Shown here piece by piece: positions 17,021 through 25,425 of a DNA stretch of 64,000 nucleotides. The notes beneath the pieces were generated by a model. It worked only from the letters and a program-made list of their open reading frames with translations. It had not been told where the DNA came from and made no database searches. A program made the position numbers and the translations under genes. The first letter of the stretch is position 1. Every line of letters starts with the position of its first letter. This stretch comes from Proteobacteria bacterium SG_bin4 (lineage in GTDB: Bacteria > Pseudomonadota > Gammaproteobacteria > Burkholderiales > Nitrosomonadaceae): contig LWDH01000016.1 of NCBI GenBank assembly GCA_002083395.1, positions 1 to 64,000 of the forward strand. Reading direction: 5' to 3'.

Positions 17021-17638
17021 TCAATACGCCACCGGTAGCGGATCCAGGCTGCGCCATAAGTACCAGGTGGCGACCGAGCGCCACGGTTGCCACGGTTTGG
17101 CGGTTTCGATCAGGGTGTTTTTGTCGACGGCTTGCTTGTCGAAGTAATGCAGGCTGATGGCGCGTTGCAGGCCGATGTCGTCGAGTGGCAGCACGTCCGG
17201 GCGGTGCAGGTGGAAGATCAAAAACATTTCTGCGGTCCAGCGGCCGATGCCTTTGACCTGAATCAGTTGCTTGATGATGCTTTCATCGTCCAAGTTTTCC
17301 CATGCGGTTTCATTCAAATCCCCTTCGCGGAAGTGCCGCGACAGGTCGTGCAGGTACATCACTTTTCGCGCGGACAATCCACACGATCGCAATAATTCCT
17401 GCTCGGCTGCGGCGATCGTGTGCGGGGTAATTTCGGGAATCGTGGCGATGATCCGTTGCCACACACTTTCAGCGGCTTTGACGGAGATTTGCTGGCCGAC
17501 GATCGAGCGCGCCAGCGTGGTGAACGCACAGCCGCGCGATTCCAGCGCGGCGTCGGCGAATTGCGCGATCAATTGCCGCATGACGGCATCGCGTTCGGCC
17601 AGTTCTTGGGTCGCTTGCGTCCAATAAGCGGGTGTCAT
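17021..17638 (-). CDS. DNA-3-methyladenine glycosylase II-type (AlkA-like, HhH-GPD)
   Basis: The protein has 205 residues. FTTLARSIVGQQISVKAA is the typical start of the HhH-GPD fold; LIQVKGIGRWTAEMFLIFHL is the helix-hairpin-helix; and DVLPLDDIGLQRA supplies the catalytic Asp. It should excise alkylated bases such as 3-methyladenine. It lacks the N-terminal domain of E. coli AlkA and is of the shorter type common in proteobacteria. It is divergent from mraZ, with 313 bases between. Confidence 0.9.
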   Translation of the reverse strand: MTPAYWTQATQELAERDAVMRQLIAQFADAALESRGCAFTTLARSIVGQQISVKAAESVWQRIIATIPEITPHTIAAAEQELLRSCGLSARKVMYLHDLSRHFREGDLNETAWENLDDESIIKQLIQVKGIGRWTAEMFLIFHLHRPDVLPLDDIGLQRAISLHYFDKQAVDKNTLIETAKPWQPWRSVATWYLWRSLDPLPVAY

Positions 17639-17852
17639 CGGCGGTTAAAGTGGGAAATTGAAACCGCGAGTGTGCATTTTTTTACCCGCGAAAACAATCC
17701 CGCTCTTTCCCATTTCTTCCATCAAATTGATAACTCACATTTCATTTTTCTTCTATCTATCTTATTTATTTGAACATTTTATTGCCTTCCAAGCGTCAAG
17801 CCGCAACAGCATTAAGTCTTTGTCGCATAACTATAAAAACCCAATTTCCCGC
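17639..17852. other. Upstream half of the alkA-mraZ divergent intergenic region
   Basis: No gene is seen. A short inverted repeat GCGGTT (17641-17646) / AACCGC (17662-17667) lies at the very start of the AlkA-like transcript, with a GTGGGA motif in its loop. A pyrimidine-rich, AT-rich stretch follows to about 17800. The mraZ promoter elements are listed separately. Confidence 0.4.
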
Positions 17853-17881
17853 TTGACTAACGCGGATTTTTTGATTAAAGT
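17853..17881 (+). promoter_or_regulatory. Sigma-70-type promoter of the dcw cluster
   Basis: TTGACT (17853-17858), a 17-base spacer and TAAAGT (17876-17881) give a good -35/-10 pair about 70 bases before mraZ. Transcription would begin near 17888, inside the MraZ-type boxes. Confidence 0.6.
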
Positions 17882-17917
17882 GGGGGTTAGTGGGAGAATG
17901 TGGGAAAATTTGGTGGG
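17880..17917 (+). promoter_or_regulatory. Four MraZ-type boxes (GTGGG repeats), putative autoregulatory operator
   Basis: GTGGG occurs at 17880, 17890, 17900 and 17913, i.e. three repeats exactly 10 bases apart and a fourth at 13. MraZ of E. coli is known to bind TGGGN direct repeats with 5-base spacers upstream of its own gene. The boxes overlap the -10 element and start point, which would suit repression. Confidence 0.75.
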
Positions 17918-17951
17918 CCTCGATGAATTTTCCGTAATATGAGGAGACAGC

Positions 17952-18398
17952 ATGTTTCGTGGCGTCACGCAGCTCAGTCTGGATGCAAAAGGTCGGCTTG
18001 CGATACCCGCAAGATACCGTAGCGAGCTGATGTCTTCTTGCTCTGGGCACTTGATCGTGACGGTTGATCCTTCCAAGTGTTTGCTGATTTATCCCCAGCC
18101 AGCCTGGGAACCGATAGAACAAAAACTCAATAATCTTTCCAGTTTTGATCCTGTGACCCGCAACTTGCAAAGGCTGTTGATGGGTAATGCTTGCGATGTC
18201 GAGATGGATGGCGCCGGACGCATTTTGGTAGCGCCGCCGTTGCGTCAATTTGCCGGTTTATCCAAGGACGTGGTGCTGGTGGGGCAGGGCAACAAATTTG
18301 AACTGTGGGATGCCGTGCAGTGGGGTGTGCAACTTGAAACTGCAGTGACGCTCAAGAGCGGCGATATGCCGCCTGAGCTGAATGGATTTTCGCTGTAA
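17952..18398 (+). CDS. mraZ: Transcriptional regulator MraZ
   Basis: The protein has 148 residues. Two AbrB-like SpoVT/MraZ half-domains each carry the conserved DxxGR: LSLDAKGRLAIPARYRSEL near the start and DGAGRILVAPPLRQFAGL at about 79-96. It is the DNA-binding regulator at the head of the dcw operon and assembles into rings that bind the TGGGN repeats seen at 17880-17917. The preceding AGGAG (17941-17945) lies 6 bases before the ATG. rsmH follows after 21 bases. Confidence 0.96.
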   Translation: MFRGVTQLSLDAKGRLAIPARYRSELMSSCSGHLIVTVDPSKCLLIYPQPAWEPIEQKLNNLSSFDPVTRNLQRLLMGNACDVEMDGAGRILVAPPLRQFAGLSKDVVLVGQGNKFELWDAVQWGVQLETAVTLKSGDMPPELNGFSL

Positions 18399-18419
18399 GC
18401 GATCCAGCAAAAGCAGCGG

Positions 18420-19382
18420 ATGCATAAGCCGGTATTGTTGCATGAAGCCGTTGATGCCTTGGCGGTCAAACCGGAGGGTGTTTACGTGGATGCAACCTTT
18501 GGCCGCGGCGGGCATAGCCGCCTGATTTTGTCAAAGTTGGGTGAGCGCGGCCGGTTGATTGCGCTGGATAGAGATCCTGCGGCGGTCAAAGCGGCAGAAG
18601 CCATTGAGGATTCCCGGTTTTGCATGCGCCACGGCAGTTTCTCGCAAATGCGGCAGATGGCAGGGATGCTTGGTGTGACTCAGGTTGATGGCATCTTACT
18701 GGATTTGGGCGTGTCGTCGCCACAATTGGAAGAGATATCGCGCGGTTTCAGTTTTCGTGCGAGCGGGCCATTGGATATGCGCATGGATACATCCGCCGGT
18801 GAGACGGCGGCGGAATGGCTGGCGGTGGTGACTGCGGAGCAATTGGAACAAGTAATCAGGGAATACGGCGAGGAACGGTTTGCAAAATCCATCGCGCGCG
18901 CAATTGTGGCGGCGCGAGTGCAGCAACCGATTGTTACGACGAGCCAGCTGGCCGGAATTGTTGCGGCAGTGGTGCGCGTCAAACAGCGTGAAGGCGAGCA
19001 TGGCAAGCATCCGGCGACGCGAACCTTTCAAGCGATACGGATTTATCTAAACCGGGAGCTGGAGGAGCTGGCGCAGGTGTTGCCGCAGTGTGTGGATATA
19101 TTGAAGCCGGGCGGACGGTTGGTGGTGATCAGCTTTCATTCGCTGGAAGACCGGATGGTGAAACAGTTTATGCGGAAAGCGGCGAGCGCGGACGAGCTGC
19201 CACGGGGCGTGCCGTTGCGGCAAAGCGAACTGAAGCGATTTAGCAAGCAATCGTTGCGGGTGGTCGGTAAGGCAATTCGCCCCGGTGCGTTGGAGGTGGC
19301 GGAAAATGTCCGGGCAAGGAGTGCGGTGATGCGTGTGGCTGAAAAGATTCAATTAGACGGATCGGCGGAATGTTTAAGTTGA
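18420..19382 (+). CDS. rsmH: 16S rRNA (cytosine(1402)-N(4))-methyltransferase
   Basis: The protein has 320 residues. It begins KPVLLHEAVDALAVKPEGVY and has the SAM-binding motif DATFGRGGHSRLIL (about residues 25-38), the catalytic-region DGILLDLGVSSPQLEE, and FKAxRIxxNRELxxL-like and VVISFHSLEDRMVK blocks. It methylates N4 of C1402 in the 16S rRNA decoding centre using S-adenosylmethionine. The stop codon lies inside ftsL (13-base overlap). Confidence 0.96.
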   Translation: MHKPVLLHEAVDALAVKPEGVYVDATFGRGGHSRLILSKLGERGRLIALDRDPAAVKAAEAIEDSRFCMRHGSFSQMRQMAGMLGVTQVDGILLDLGVSSPQLEEISRGFSFRASGPLDMRMDTSAGETAAEWLAVVTAEQLEQVIREYGEERFAKSIARAIVAARVQQPIVTTSQLAGIVAAVVRVKQREGEHGKHPATRTFQAIRIYLNRELEELAQVLPQCVDILKPGGRLVVISFHSLEDRMVKQFMRKAASADELPRGVPLRQSELKRFSKQSLRVVGKAIRPGALEVAENVRARSAVMRVAEKIQLDGSAECLS

Positions 19383-19672
19383 ATATTTTTTTTGTCTTGA
19401 TACTGATCGTATGCGCTCTGGGAGTGGTGACATCGCAGCACAGCGTGCGCAAGCTTTTCATGGCATTGGAGAAAGAAAAAGAGATCGAGCAGAAACTGGA
19501 AGTTGAATGGGGTCGATTACAACTGGAGCAAAGTACTTTAATCATGCATGGACGTATCGAACAGATCGCGAAAGAACATTTGAAGATGGTGGTGCCGCCA
19601 GCTTCGAGTATTCAGATCGTGTCGATTAACGTCGCCGAAGAGCGATCCAAAGCAGGAGGGCGTGATGATTAA
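19370..19672 (+). CDS. ftsL: Cell division protein FtsL
   Basis: A short bitopic protein of 100 residues. There is one membrane segment at about 4-21 (LNIFFVLILIVCALGVV) and then a coiled-coil region (about 28-60; LFMALEKEKEIEQKLEVEWG). It forms the FtsQLB division complex that activates FtsWI. Size and position between rsmH and ftsI fix the identity more than sequence, as FtsL is poorly conserved. It overlaps both neighbours. Confidence 0.9.
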   Translation: MFKLNIFFVLILIVCALGVVTSQHSVRKLFMALEKEKEIEQKLEVEWGRLQLEQSTLIMHGRIEQIAKEHLKMVVPPASSIQIVSINVAEERSKAGGRDD

Positions 19673-21395
19673 GATGAAAACTGCGATCTCGCAAATCAAG
19701 TTGTCGGCATGGCGTTCGATCCTGCTATTCAGCCTGCTGGCGCTCGGTCTTATCAGTCTGGCAGTGCGCGCGGCGTATCTTCAAGGCATGCACAACGACT
19801 TCTTGCAGAAGAAGGGAGAGTCGCGCTATAGCCGGGTTGTCGAGATGAATGCGGACCGTGGCATGATTACCGATCGCAATGGCCATATTCTGGCGATTAG
19901 CTCACCGGTCGCTTCAATTTATGCCGATCCGAAAATGATCGAGATTGATGCGGAGAAACTCAAGCATTTAGCGCGGTTACTGGAGATGGATAGCGCAGAA
20001 ATCAATGCGCTGATCAATAAAGAAAACAGACGTTTTGTCTATCTTAAGCGGCATATTGTCCCGGATACCGCCGAGAAAATCATGAAGTTGAAGATCCGCG
20101 GGATCCATTTGCTCTATGAATCCAAGCGTTATTATCCGGAAAGCGAGTTTGCAGCGCATGTTTTGGGATTTACCGATATTAATGACGAAGGTCAGGAAGG
20201 CGTCGAACGCGGCTGGCAGGATTTGCTGGCGGGTGAGCTGGGCCGCCGCCGGGTATTGAAGGACAACAAAGGCCAGATTATTGAAGATGTCGAAAACATC
20301 CGCCCGCCCAAGCCCGGTCAAGATCTGGTGTTATCGATTGACCGCAGGATTCAATATCGCGCGCATGCGGAATTGAAAAACGCGGTTCTGGAAAATCGCG
20401 CGCAAGCTGGCAGCATCGTGGTGCTGGATGCGCAAACCGGGGAAATTTTGGCGCTCACCAATCTGCCCGCCTACAATCCAAACCGGCGGTCGTCGATCAC
20501 CAATGAAAGACTTCGCAATCGGGCGTTGATCGACACGTTTGAACCCGGCTCGACGTTAAAGCCGTTTACGGTGGCGATGGCGATGGAAGTTGGCAAAGTC
20601 AACTCGAATACCGTATTTCATACAGCGCCGGGAACGTGGCAAGTCGGTAAGAAAACCATTCGGGATGTGAGCAACAAAGGCGATCTGACGGTTGCGCAAA
20701 TCATTCAGCAATCGAGCAACGTCGGCACCGCCAAGATCGCGTTGTCGCTGGAACCGCAGACCATGTGGGAAATGTTTAATCGCTCGGGTTTCGGCGCCTT
20801 GACTAACTCCGGTTTTCCCGGTGAAGCGAGCGGCATTCTGCGGCCGTACAACAAATGGCGCCCGATCGAACAAGCCACCATGTCATACGGGCATGGTATT
20901 TCCACCAGCCTGATGCAATTGGCGCGCGCCTACACGATCTTTGCCAGCGGTGGCGAATTGAAGCCGGTTTCGCTGTTGAAACAAAACATGCCGGTGATGG
21001 GGCAGCGGGTAATCTCCCGTGATACCGCGACGGCTATGAGCCAGATGCTGGAAATGGCGACGAAACCGGGTGGAACAGCGCCATTAGCGCAAATCAGCGG
21101 ATACCGCGTCGCCGGTAAAACCGGAACGGCGCATAAACTGGTCGATGGCAATTATGCCAACAAACGCTATATCTCAACGTTTGTGGGTTTCGCTCCGGTA
21201 TCGAATCCGCGCCTGATTATTGCGGTGATGATCGATGAACCTTCCGCAGGTAAGTATTTCGGTGGCGCAGTCGCGGCCCCGGTTTTCAACAGGGTCATGT
21301 CAAGCGCGTTGCGCATTCTGAATATACCGCCCGATGCGCCCGCAAACAATGTCATTACTTTTACCGCAACACCGGAAATAGGTGACGAGGGATGA
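19665..21395 (+). CDS. ftsI: Peptidoglycan D,D-transpeptidase FtsI (PBP3)
   Basis: About 576 residues. The N-terminal membrane anchor lies at about 16-38. A PBP dimerisation domain begins GMITDRNGHILAIS (about 66-79), and the transpeptidase domain has all three active-site motifs: S-x-x-K in EPGSTLKPF (Ser near 296), SSN near 349, and KTGTAHK near 488. It cross-links septal peptidoglycan with FtsW. ATG 19665 follows GGAGG by 5 bases; GTG 19662 is in frame but too close to it. Its stop overlaps the murE start (ATGA). Confidence 0.96.
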   Translation: MIKMKTAISQIKLSAWRSILLFSLLALGLISLAVRAAYLQGMHNDFLQKKGESRYSRVVEMNADRGMITDRNGHILAISSPVASIYADPKMIEIDAEKLKHLARLLEMDSAEINALINKENRRFVYLKRHIVPDTAEKIMKLKIRGIHLLYESKRYYPESEFAAHVLGFTDINDEGQEGVERGWQDLLAGELGRRRVLKDNKGQIIEDVENIRPPKPGQDLVLSIDRRIQYRAHAELKNAVLENRAQAGSIVVLDAQTGEILALTNLPAYNPNRRSSITNERLRNRALIDTFEPGSTLKPFTVAMAMEVGKVNSNTVFHTAPGTWQVGKKTIRDVSNKGDLTVAQIIQQSSNVGTAKIALSLEPQTMWEMFNRSGFGALTNSGFPGEASGILRPYNKWRPIEQATMSYGHGISTSLMQLARAYTIFASGGELKPVSLLKQNMPVMGQRVISRDTATAMSQMLEMATKPGGTAPLAQISGYRVAGKTGTAHKLVDGNYANKRYISTFVGFAPVSNPRLIIAVMIDEPSAGKYFGGAVAAPVFNRVMSSALRILNIPPDAPANNVITFTATPEIGDEG

Positions 21396-22945
21396 GCGTA
21401 ATGACAGCTAACCGAAACACACCAAGCGTGTTTGATCCCCGGCGGATTGATGAATTGGGGGTTGTGATCAAAAATCTGGTTGCCGACAGCCGGCTGGTAA
21501 AACCCGGAGATACATTCCTGGCGTACGCGGGTGAAACAACTGATGGCCGGAAATACATCCCGCAAGCAATAATGGCGGGCGTCAATGCGATATTATGGGA
21601 TCCGCACAATTTTTCCTGGAATCCGAATTGGCAAATACCCTCGCTGCCGATCGAATCATTAAAGGCGAATGCCGGATTGATTGCCAGCCATGTTTATGGA
21701 CACCCATCGGAAAAATTATGGGTGGTCGGAATTACCGGGACGAACGGTAAAACCTCTTGCAGTCATTGGTATGCGCAAGCAATGTCGAGCTTGGGAAGGA
21801 AAACCGCCGTGATTGGGACGCTTGGCAGCGGATTTTGCGGTGATCTGGATTTTTCGGAAAATACTACGCCCGATGCGACGCTGCTGCAGCGATCGTTAGC
21901 GCAATATGTCGAACAAGGCGCGCAAGCTGCCGTGATGGAAGTTTCTTCGCATGGCCTGGTGCAAGGACGGATCAACGGCACGGCTTTATCCATCGCGATG
22001 CTGACCAATTTATCGCGTGACCATCTGGATTATCATCAGGATATGGATGCCTATGCGGCCGCCAAGGCGCGCTTGTTTTTCTGGCCGGGATTAAAATACG
22101 CGGTGATCAATATGGACGATGTGCTGGGTGTTGAGTTATCACGGCAGATCACTGATAAATCGACAAAAATCCTGGGTTACGGCTTTTACTACCCGGAAAA
22201 GCGTTATCCCGATTCATTGAGTATGGTCTATGGTTCCAATCTAAAATTTGATATCGATGGGCTGGAGTTTGATATCGAATTTGAGGATAATCACGGACAT
22301 TTAAAAGTCGGTTTGCTGGGTAAATTCAATGCATCCAATTTGCTTGCAGTCGCTGCGGCGCTGCTGGCAAGCGGAATTCGATTGCCCGATGTGGTCCGGG
22401 CGCTTCAATCTGTGCAACCCATACCGGGACGGATGGAGAAATACGGAGGGGTTGACCAGCCGATTGTCATAGTGGATTACGCGCATACTCCCGATGCTCT
22501 GGAGAAGGTGCTGTGCACCTTGCGGGAATTATTGCGGACAATGAATCAAACCGGCGAAATAACAAAACGAGGAAGATTGTTTAGCGTAGTCGGCTGCGGC
22601 GGCGATCGCGACAGAGGAAAACGCGCACTGATCGGAGAAGTTGCAACCCGGCTGGCGGATGAAGTTATTTTTACCAGCGACAATCCGCGTTCGGAAGATC
22701 CCATGGGGATTATTAAAGAAATTGTTGCCGGCACCGCGAAAACGAATTATCAAATTGAAATAGAACGAGCGCTGGCAATCTATCAAGCCATCGCCAATGC
22801 GCGCAAAGGCGACATTGTCCTGATTGCGGGCAAAGGCCATGAAAAATTCCAGGAAATCAAAGGTAAGAAAATTCCATTTAGTGATGCGGATGTGGTGCAG
22901 CAAGTATTGAAAGATGTGGCCGAAAAGGTGCGGGTGCAGCCATGA
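21392..22945 (+). CDS. murE: UDP-MurNAc-L-Ala-D-Glu:meso-diaminopimelate ligase
   Basis: The protein has 517 residues. The Mur ligase ATP-binding loop GITGTNGKTSCSHW (about residue 112), a conserved AVMEVSSHGLVQGR, and near the C-terminus DNPRSEDP, the motif by which Gram-negative MurE selects meso-diaminopimelate rather than lysine. It adds the third residue of the stem peptide in the cytoplasm. The stop overlaps the murF start. Confidence 0.97.
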   Translation: MSVMTANRNTPSVFDPRRIDELGVVIKNLVADSRLVKPGDTFLAYAGETTDGRKYIPQAIMAGVNAILWDPHNFSWNPNWQIPSLPIESLKANAGLIASHVYGHPSEKLWVVGITGTNGKTSCSHWYAQAMSSLGRKTAVIGTLGSGFCGDLDFSENTTPDATLLQRSLAQYVEQGAQAAVMEVSSHGLVQGRINGTALSIAMLTNLSRDHLDYHQDMDAYAAAKARLFFWPGLKYAVINMDDVLGVELSRQITDKSTKILGYGFYYPEKRYPDSLSMVYGSNLKFDIDGLEFDIEFEDNHGHLKVGLLGKFNASNLLAVAAALLASGIRLPDVVRALQSVQPIPGRMEKYGGVDQPIVIVDYAHTPDALEKVLCTLRELLRTMNQTGEITKRGRLFSVVGCGGDRDRGKRALIGEVATRLADEVIFTSDNPRSEDPMGIIKEIVAGTAKTNYQIEIERALAIYQAIANARKGDIVLIAGKGHEKFQEIKGKKIPFSDADVVQQVLKDVAEKVRVQP

Positions 22946-24345
22946 TGACGGTTCAAGAAGCCGCGTCGATCCTGCAAGCCGAGTGGAACGGGCTGGACGC
23001 GCTGTTTAAGGGGATCAGTACCGACAGCCGCACGCTTGCAGCAGGCGATCTCTTCGTGGCATTAAACGGTGAGAAATTCGATGGCAGCCGTTTCGTGCAG
23101 AGCGCCAAACTTAAAGGCGCGGTCGCCGCGATGATTCCGCTAGCAACCGCGAGTGCTGATCTGCCGCAGGATTTTCCATTGATCCGCGTGACGGATACGC
23201 GGCTGGGTTTGGGACGGCTGGCGGCACAATGGCGGAACCGCTTTGTAATGCCGGTGATCGGCGTTACCGGCAGTAACGGAAAAACCACCACCAAAGAAAT
23301 GATCGCGGCCATATTGCGCAAAGCAACAGCGGCGGAATCTACTTTGCTTGCCGGGCAGAACGAAGGAGTCCTGGCCACCGAGGGCAATCTGAATAACGAT
23401 ATCGGTGTGCCGCAAATGTTACTGCGAATGCGGCATCACCATCGCTATGCCGTGATTGAAATGGGCATGAATCATGTCGGTGAAATTGCTTACCTGACGA
23501 AATTGACCAGGCCCGATGTCGCGGTGATTACCAATGCCGGATCAGCGCATATCGAAGGTCTCGGCTCCATTGCAGCTGTTGCGCAAGCCAAGGGAGAAAT
23601 ATTCAGCGGACTGGGGCCGCAAGGAATTGCGGTTATCAATGCCGATGACCCCTATGCCGAATTGTGGCGGGAACTCGCCGGTGACCGTCAAATCATCGAT
23701 TTTGGCTTACAGGAACCAGCGCAAGTGCGCACGCAGTTTCAAACCGGACAGGAAGATAATCAAATTCAGTTTTATTTGCCAGGCGGAACTGTTGAATTAA
23801 AACTTCACGCATTGGGAAAACACAATATCTACAATGCGTTGGCAGCTGCCGCCGCCACTTATGCAATCGGCATAACGAACGCATCGATTGCCGCAGGATT
23901 GGAATCATTCCGGGGTGTTCAGGGACGCTTGCAGAAGAAATGCGGTTTGCATCATGCGTTGCTGATCGACGATACCTATAACGCCAATCCGGATTCGGTG
24001 AGAGCGGCATTGGCGGTATTGGCCGCCGCGAAAGGTAAAAAAATACTGGTGCTGGGTGATATGGGAGAGCTGGGTCATTCGGCGATTGATTTACATCGTA
24101 CCATCGGCCGCGATGCGCGCAACGCCGGATTGGATCAATTGTTAACCCTGGGCGAATTGAGTGCTTATGCTGCGGAAGAATTCGGTAAAGGCGCGCGGCA
24201 TTTCGAATCGATCGATGAATTGCTGGGCGTTACTGAGAATTTGCTGGCAGAGGATGTCACTTTGCTGGTGAAAGGCTCGCGCTTTATGCATATGGAACGG
24301 GTGGTCAAACAGCTGGAACAACCAGAGGAGCTGCCATGCTGCTGA
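22942..24345 (+). CDS. murF: UDP-MurNAc-tripeptide:D-Ala-D-Ala ligase
   Basis: The protein has 467 residues. The ATP loop GVTGSNGKTTTKEMIA (about 108), the Mur ligase central motif AVIEMGMNHVGEIAYL, and DDTYNANPDSVRAAL near the C-terminal domain are diagnostic of MurF. It completes the UDP-MurNAc-pentapeptide. It starts inside the end of murE (ATGATG) and its end overlaps mraY by 10 bases. Confidence 0.97.
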   Translation: MMTVQEAASILQAEWNGLDALFKGISTDSRTLAAGDLFVALNGEKFDGSRFVQSAKLKGAVAAMIPLATASADLPQDFPLIRVTDTRLGLGRLAAQWRNRFVMPVIGVTGSNGKTTTKEMIAAILRKATAAESTLLAGQNEGVLATEGNLNNDIGVPQMLLRMRHHHRYAVIEMGMNHVGEIAYLTKLTRPDVAVITNAGSAHIEGLGSIAAVAQAKGEIFSGLGPQGIAVINADDPYAELWRELAGDRQIIDFGLQEPAQVRTQFQTGQEDNQIQFYLPGGTVELKLHALGKHNIYNALAAAAATYAIGITNASIAAGLESFRGVQGRLQKKCGLHHALLIDDTYNANPDSVRAALAVLAAAKGKKILVLGDMGELGHSAIDLHRTIGRDARNAGLDQLLTLGELSAYAAEEFGKGARHFESIDELLGVTENLLAEDVTLLVKGSRFMHMERVVKQLEQPEELPCC

Positions 24346-25421
24346 CATTATCGCAATGGCTGGCGCAGGATATTCGAGCATTCAATGTTTTCAGCTATAT
24401 CACCCTGCGAACAGTCATGGCGACATTAACCGCGCTGGTGCTATCGTTCATTATCGGTCCGTATATGATACGCAAACTGACCGCCTACAAGATCGGACAA
24501 TCCGTACGCGATGACGGCCCGCAGACGCATCTGGTAAAAATGGGTACCCCGACAATGGGAGGTGCGTTAATCCTGATGTCGATCGTTCTGACCACCTTGC
24601 TGTGGTCGGATCTGGGCAATCGCTATATCTGGGTGGTTCTGTTAACCACTCTGGGTTTTGGCGTGATTGGCTGGATCGACGACTATCGCAAGGTCGTGCA
24701 TCGTAATCCGAAGGGACTTTCGGCGAAATCAAAATTCTTCTGGCAATCGGTGATCGCTACCGGTGTGGCGATGTATCTGGTTTCTACCGCTGAAATTCCG
24801 GAACAAACCGATATGATCGTGCCCTTTTTCAAAGAAGTGGCGATTTCTTTGGGGACAATCGGGTTTGTCGTGTTGACCTATTTTGTCATCGTCGGCACCA
24901 GTAATGCGGTGAACCTGACCGATGGGCTGGACGGATTGGCGATCATGCCGACGGTCATGATCAGCAGCGCGCTCGCGGTTTTTGCCTATGTCACCGGTCA
25001 TGTGGTGTTTGCCAAGTATTTAGGTATTCCTTATATCCCCAATGTTGGAGAATTGTCGGTATTTTGCGGCGCAATGGCCGGCGCAGGTTTGGCGTTTCTC
25101 TGGTTTAACGCTTATCCCGCGGAAGTGTTCATGGGCGATGTCGGCGCGCTGGCATTAGGCGCCGCATTGGGGGTGGTGACCGTGATTGTGCGTCAGGAAA
25201 TCGTGCTGGTGATCATGGGGGGTGTTTTTGTGGTGGAAGCGCTATCGGTGATGTTGCAAGTGGCATCGTTTAAATTGTTGGGGCGGCGCGTGTTTCGCAT
25301 GGCGCCGCTGCATCATCATTTTGAATTGAAAGGCTGGAAAGAGAATCAAGTGGTCGTGCGATTCTGGATTATCACCATTATTTTGGTATTGATAGGTCTG
25401 TCGACATTGAAATTAAGATGA
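24336..25421 (+). CDS. mraY: Phospho-N-acetylmuramoyl-pentapeptide transferase
   Basis: The protein has 361 residues and about ten membrane segments. Conserved cytoplasmic loops are present: GTPTMGGALILMSI (about 70), IGWIDDYRKV (about 112) with the metal-binding Asp pair, NAVNLTDGLDGLA (about 190) and the HHHFELKG motif near the C-terminus. It transfers phospho-MurNAc-pentapeptide to undecaprenyl phosphate, forming lipid I at the inner membrane. Confidence 0.97.
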   Translation: MLLTLSQWLAQDIRAFNVFSYITLRTVMATLTALVLSFIIGPYMIRKLTAYKIGQSVRDDGPQTHLVKMGTPTMGGALILMSIVLTTLLWSDLGNRYIWVVLLTTLGFGVIGWIDDYRKVVHRNPKGLSAKSKFFWQSVIATGVAMYLVSTAEIPEQTDMIVPFFKEVAISLGTIGFVVLTYFVIVGTSNAVNLTDGLDGLAIMPTVMISSALAVFAYVTGHVVFAKYLGIPYIPNVGELSVFCGAMAGAGLAFLWFNAYPAEVFMGDVGALALGAALGVVTVIVRQEIVLVIMGGVFVVEALSVMLQVASFKLLGRRVFRMAPLHHHFELKGWKENQVVVRFWIITIILVLIGLSTLKLR

Positions 25422-25425
25422 AGCG

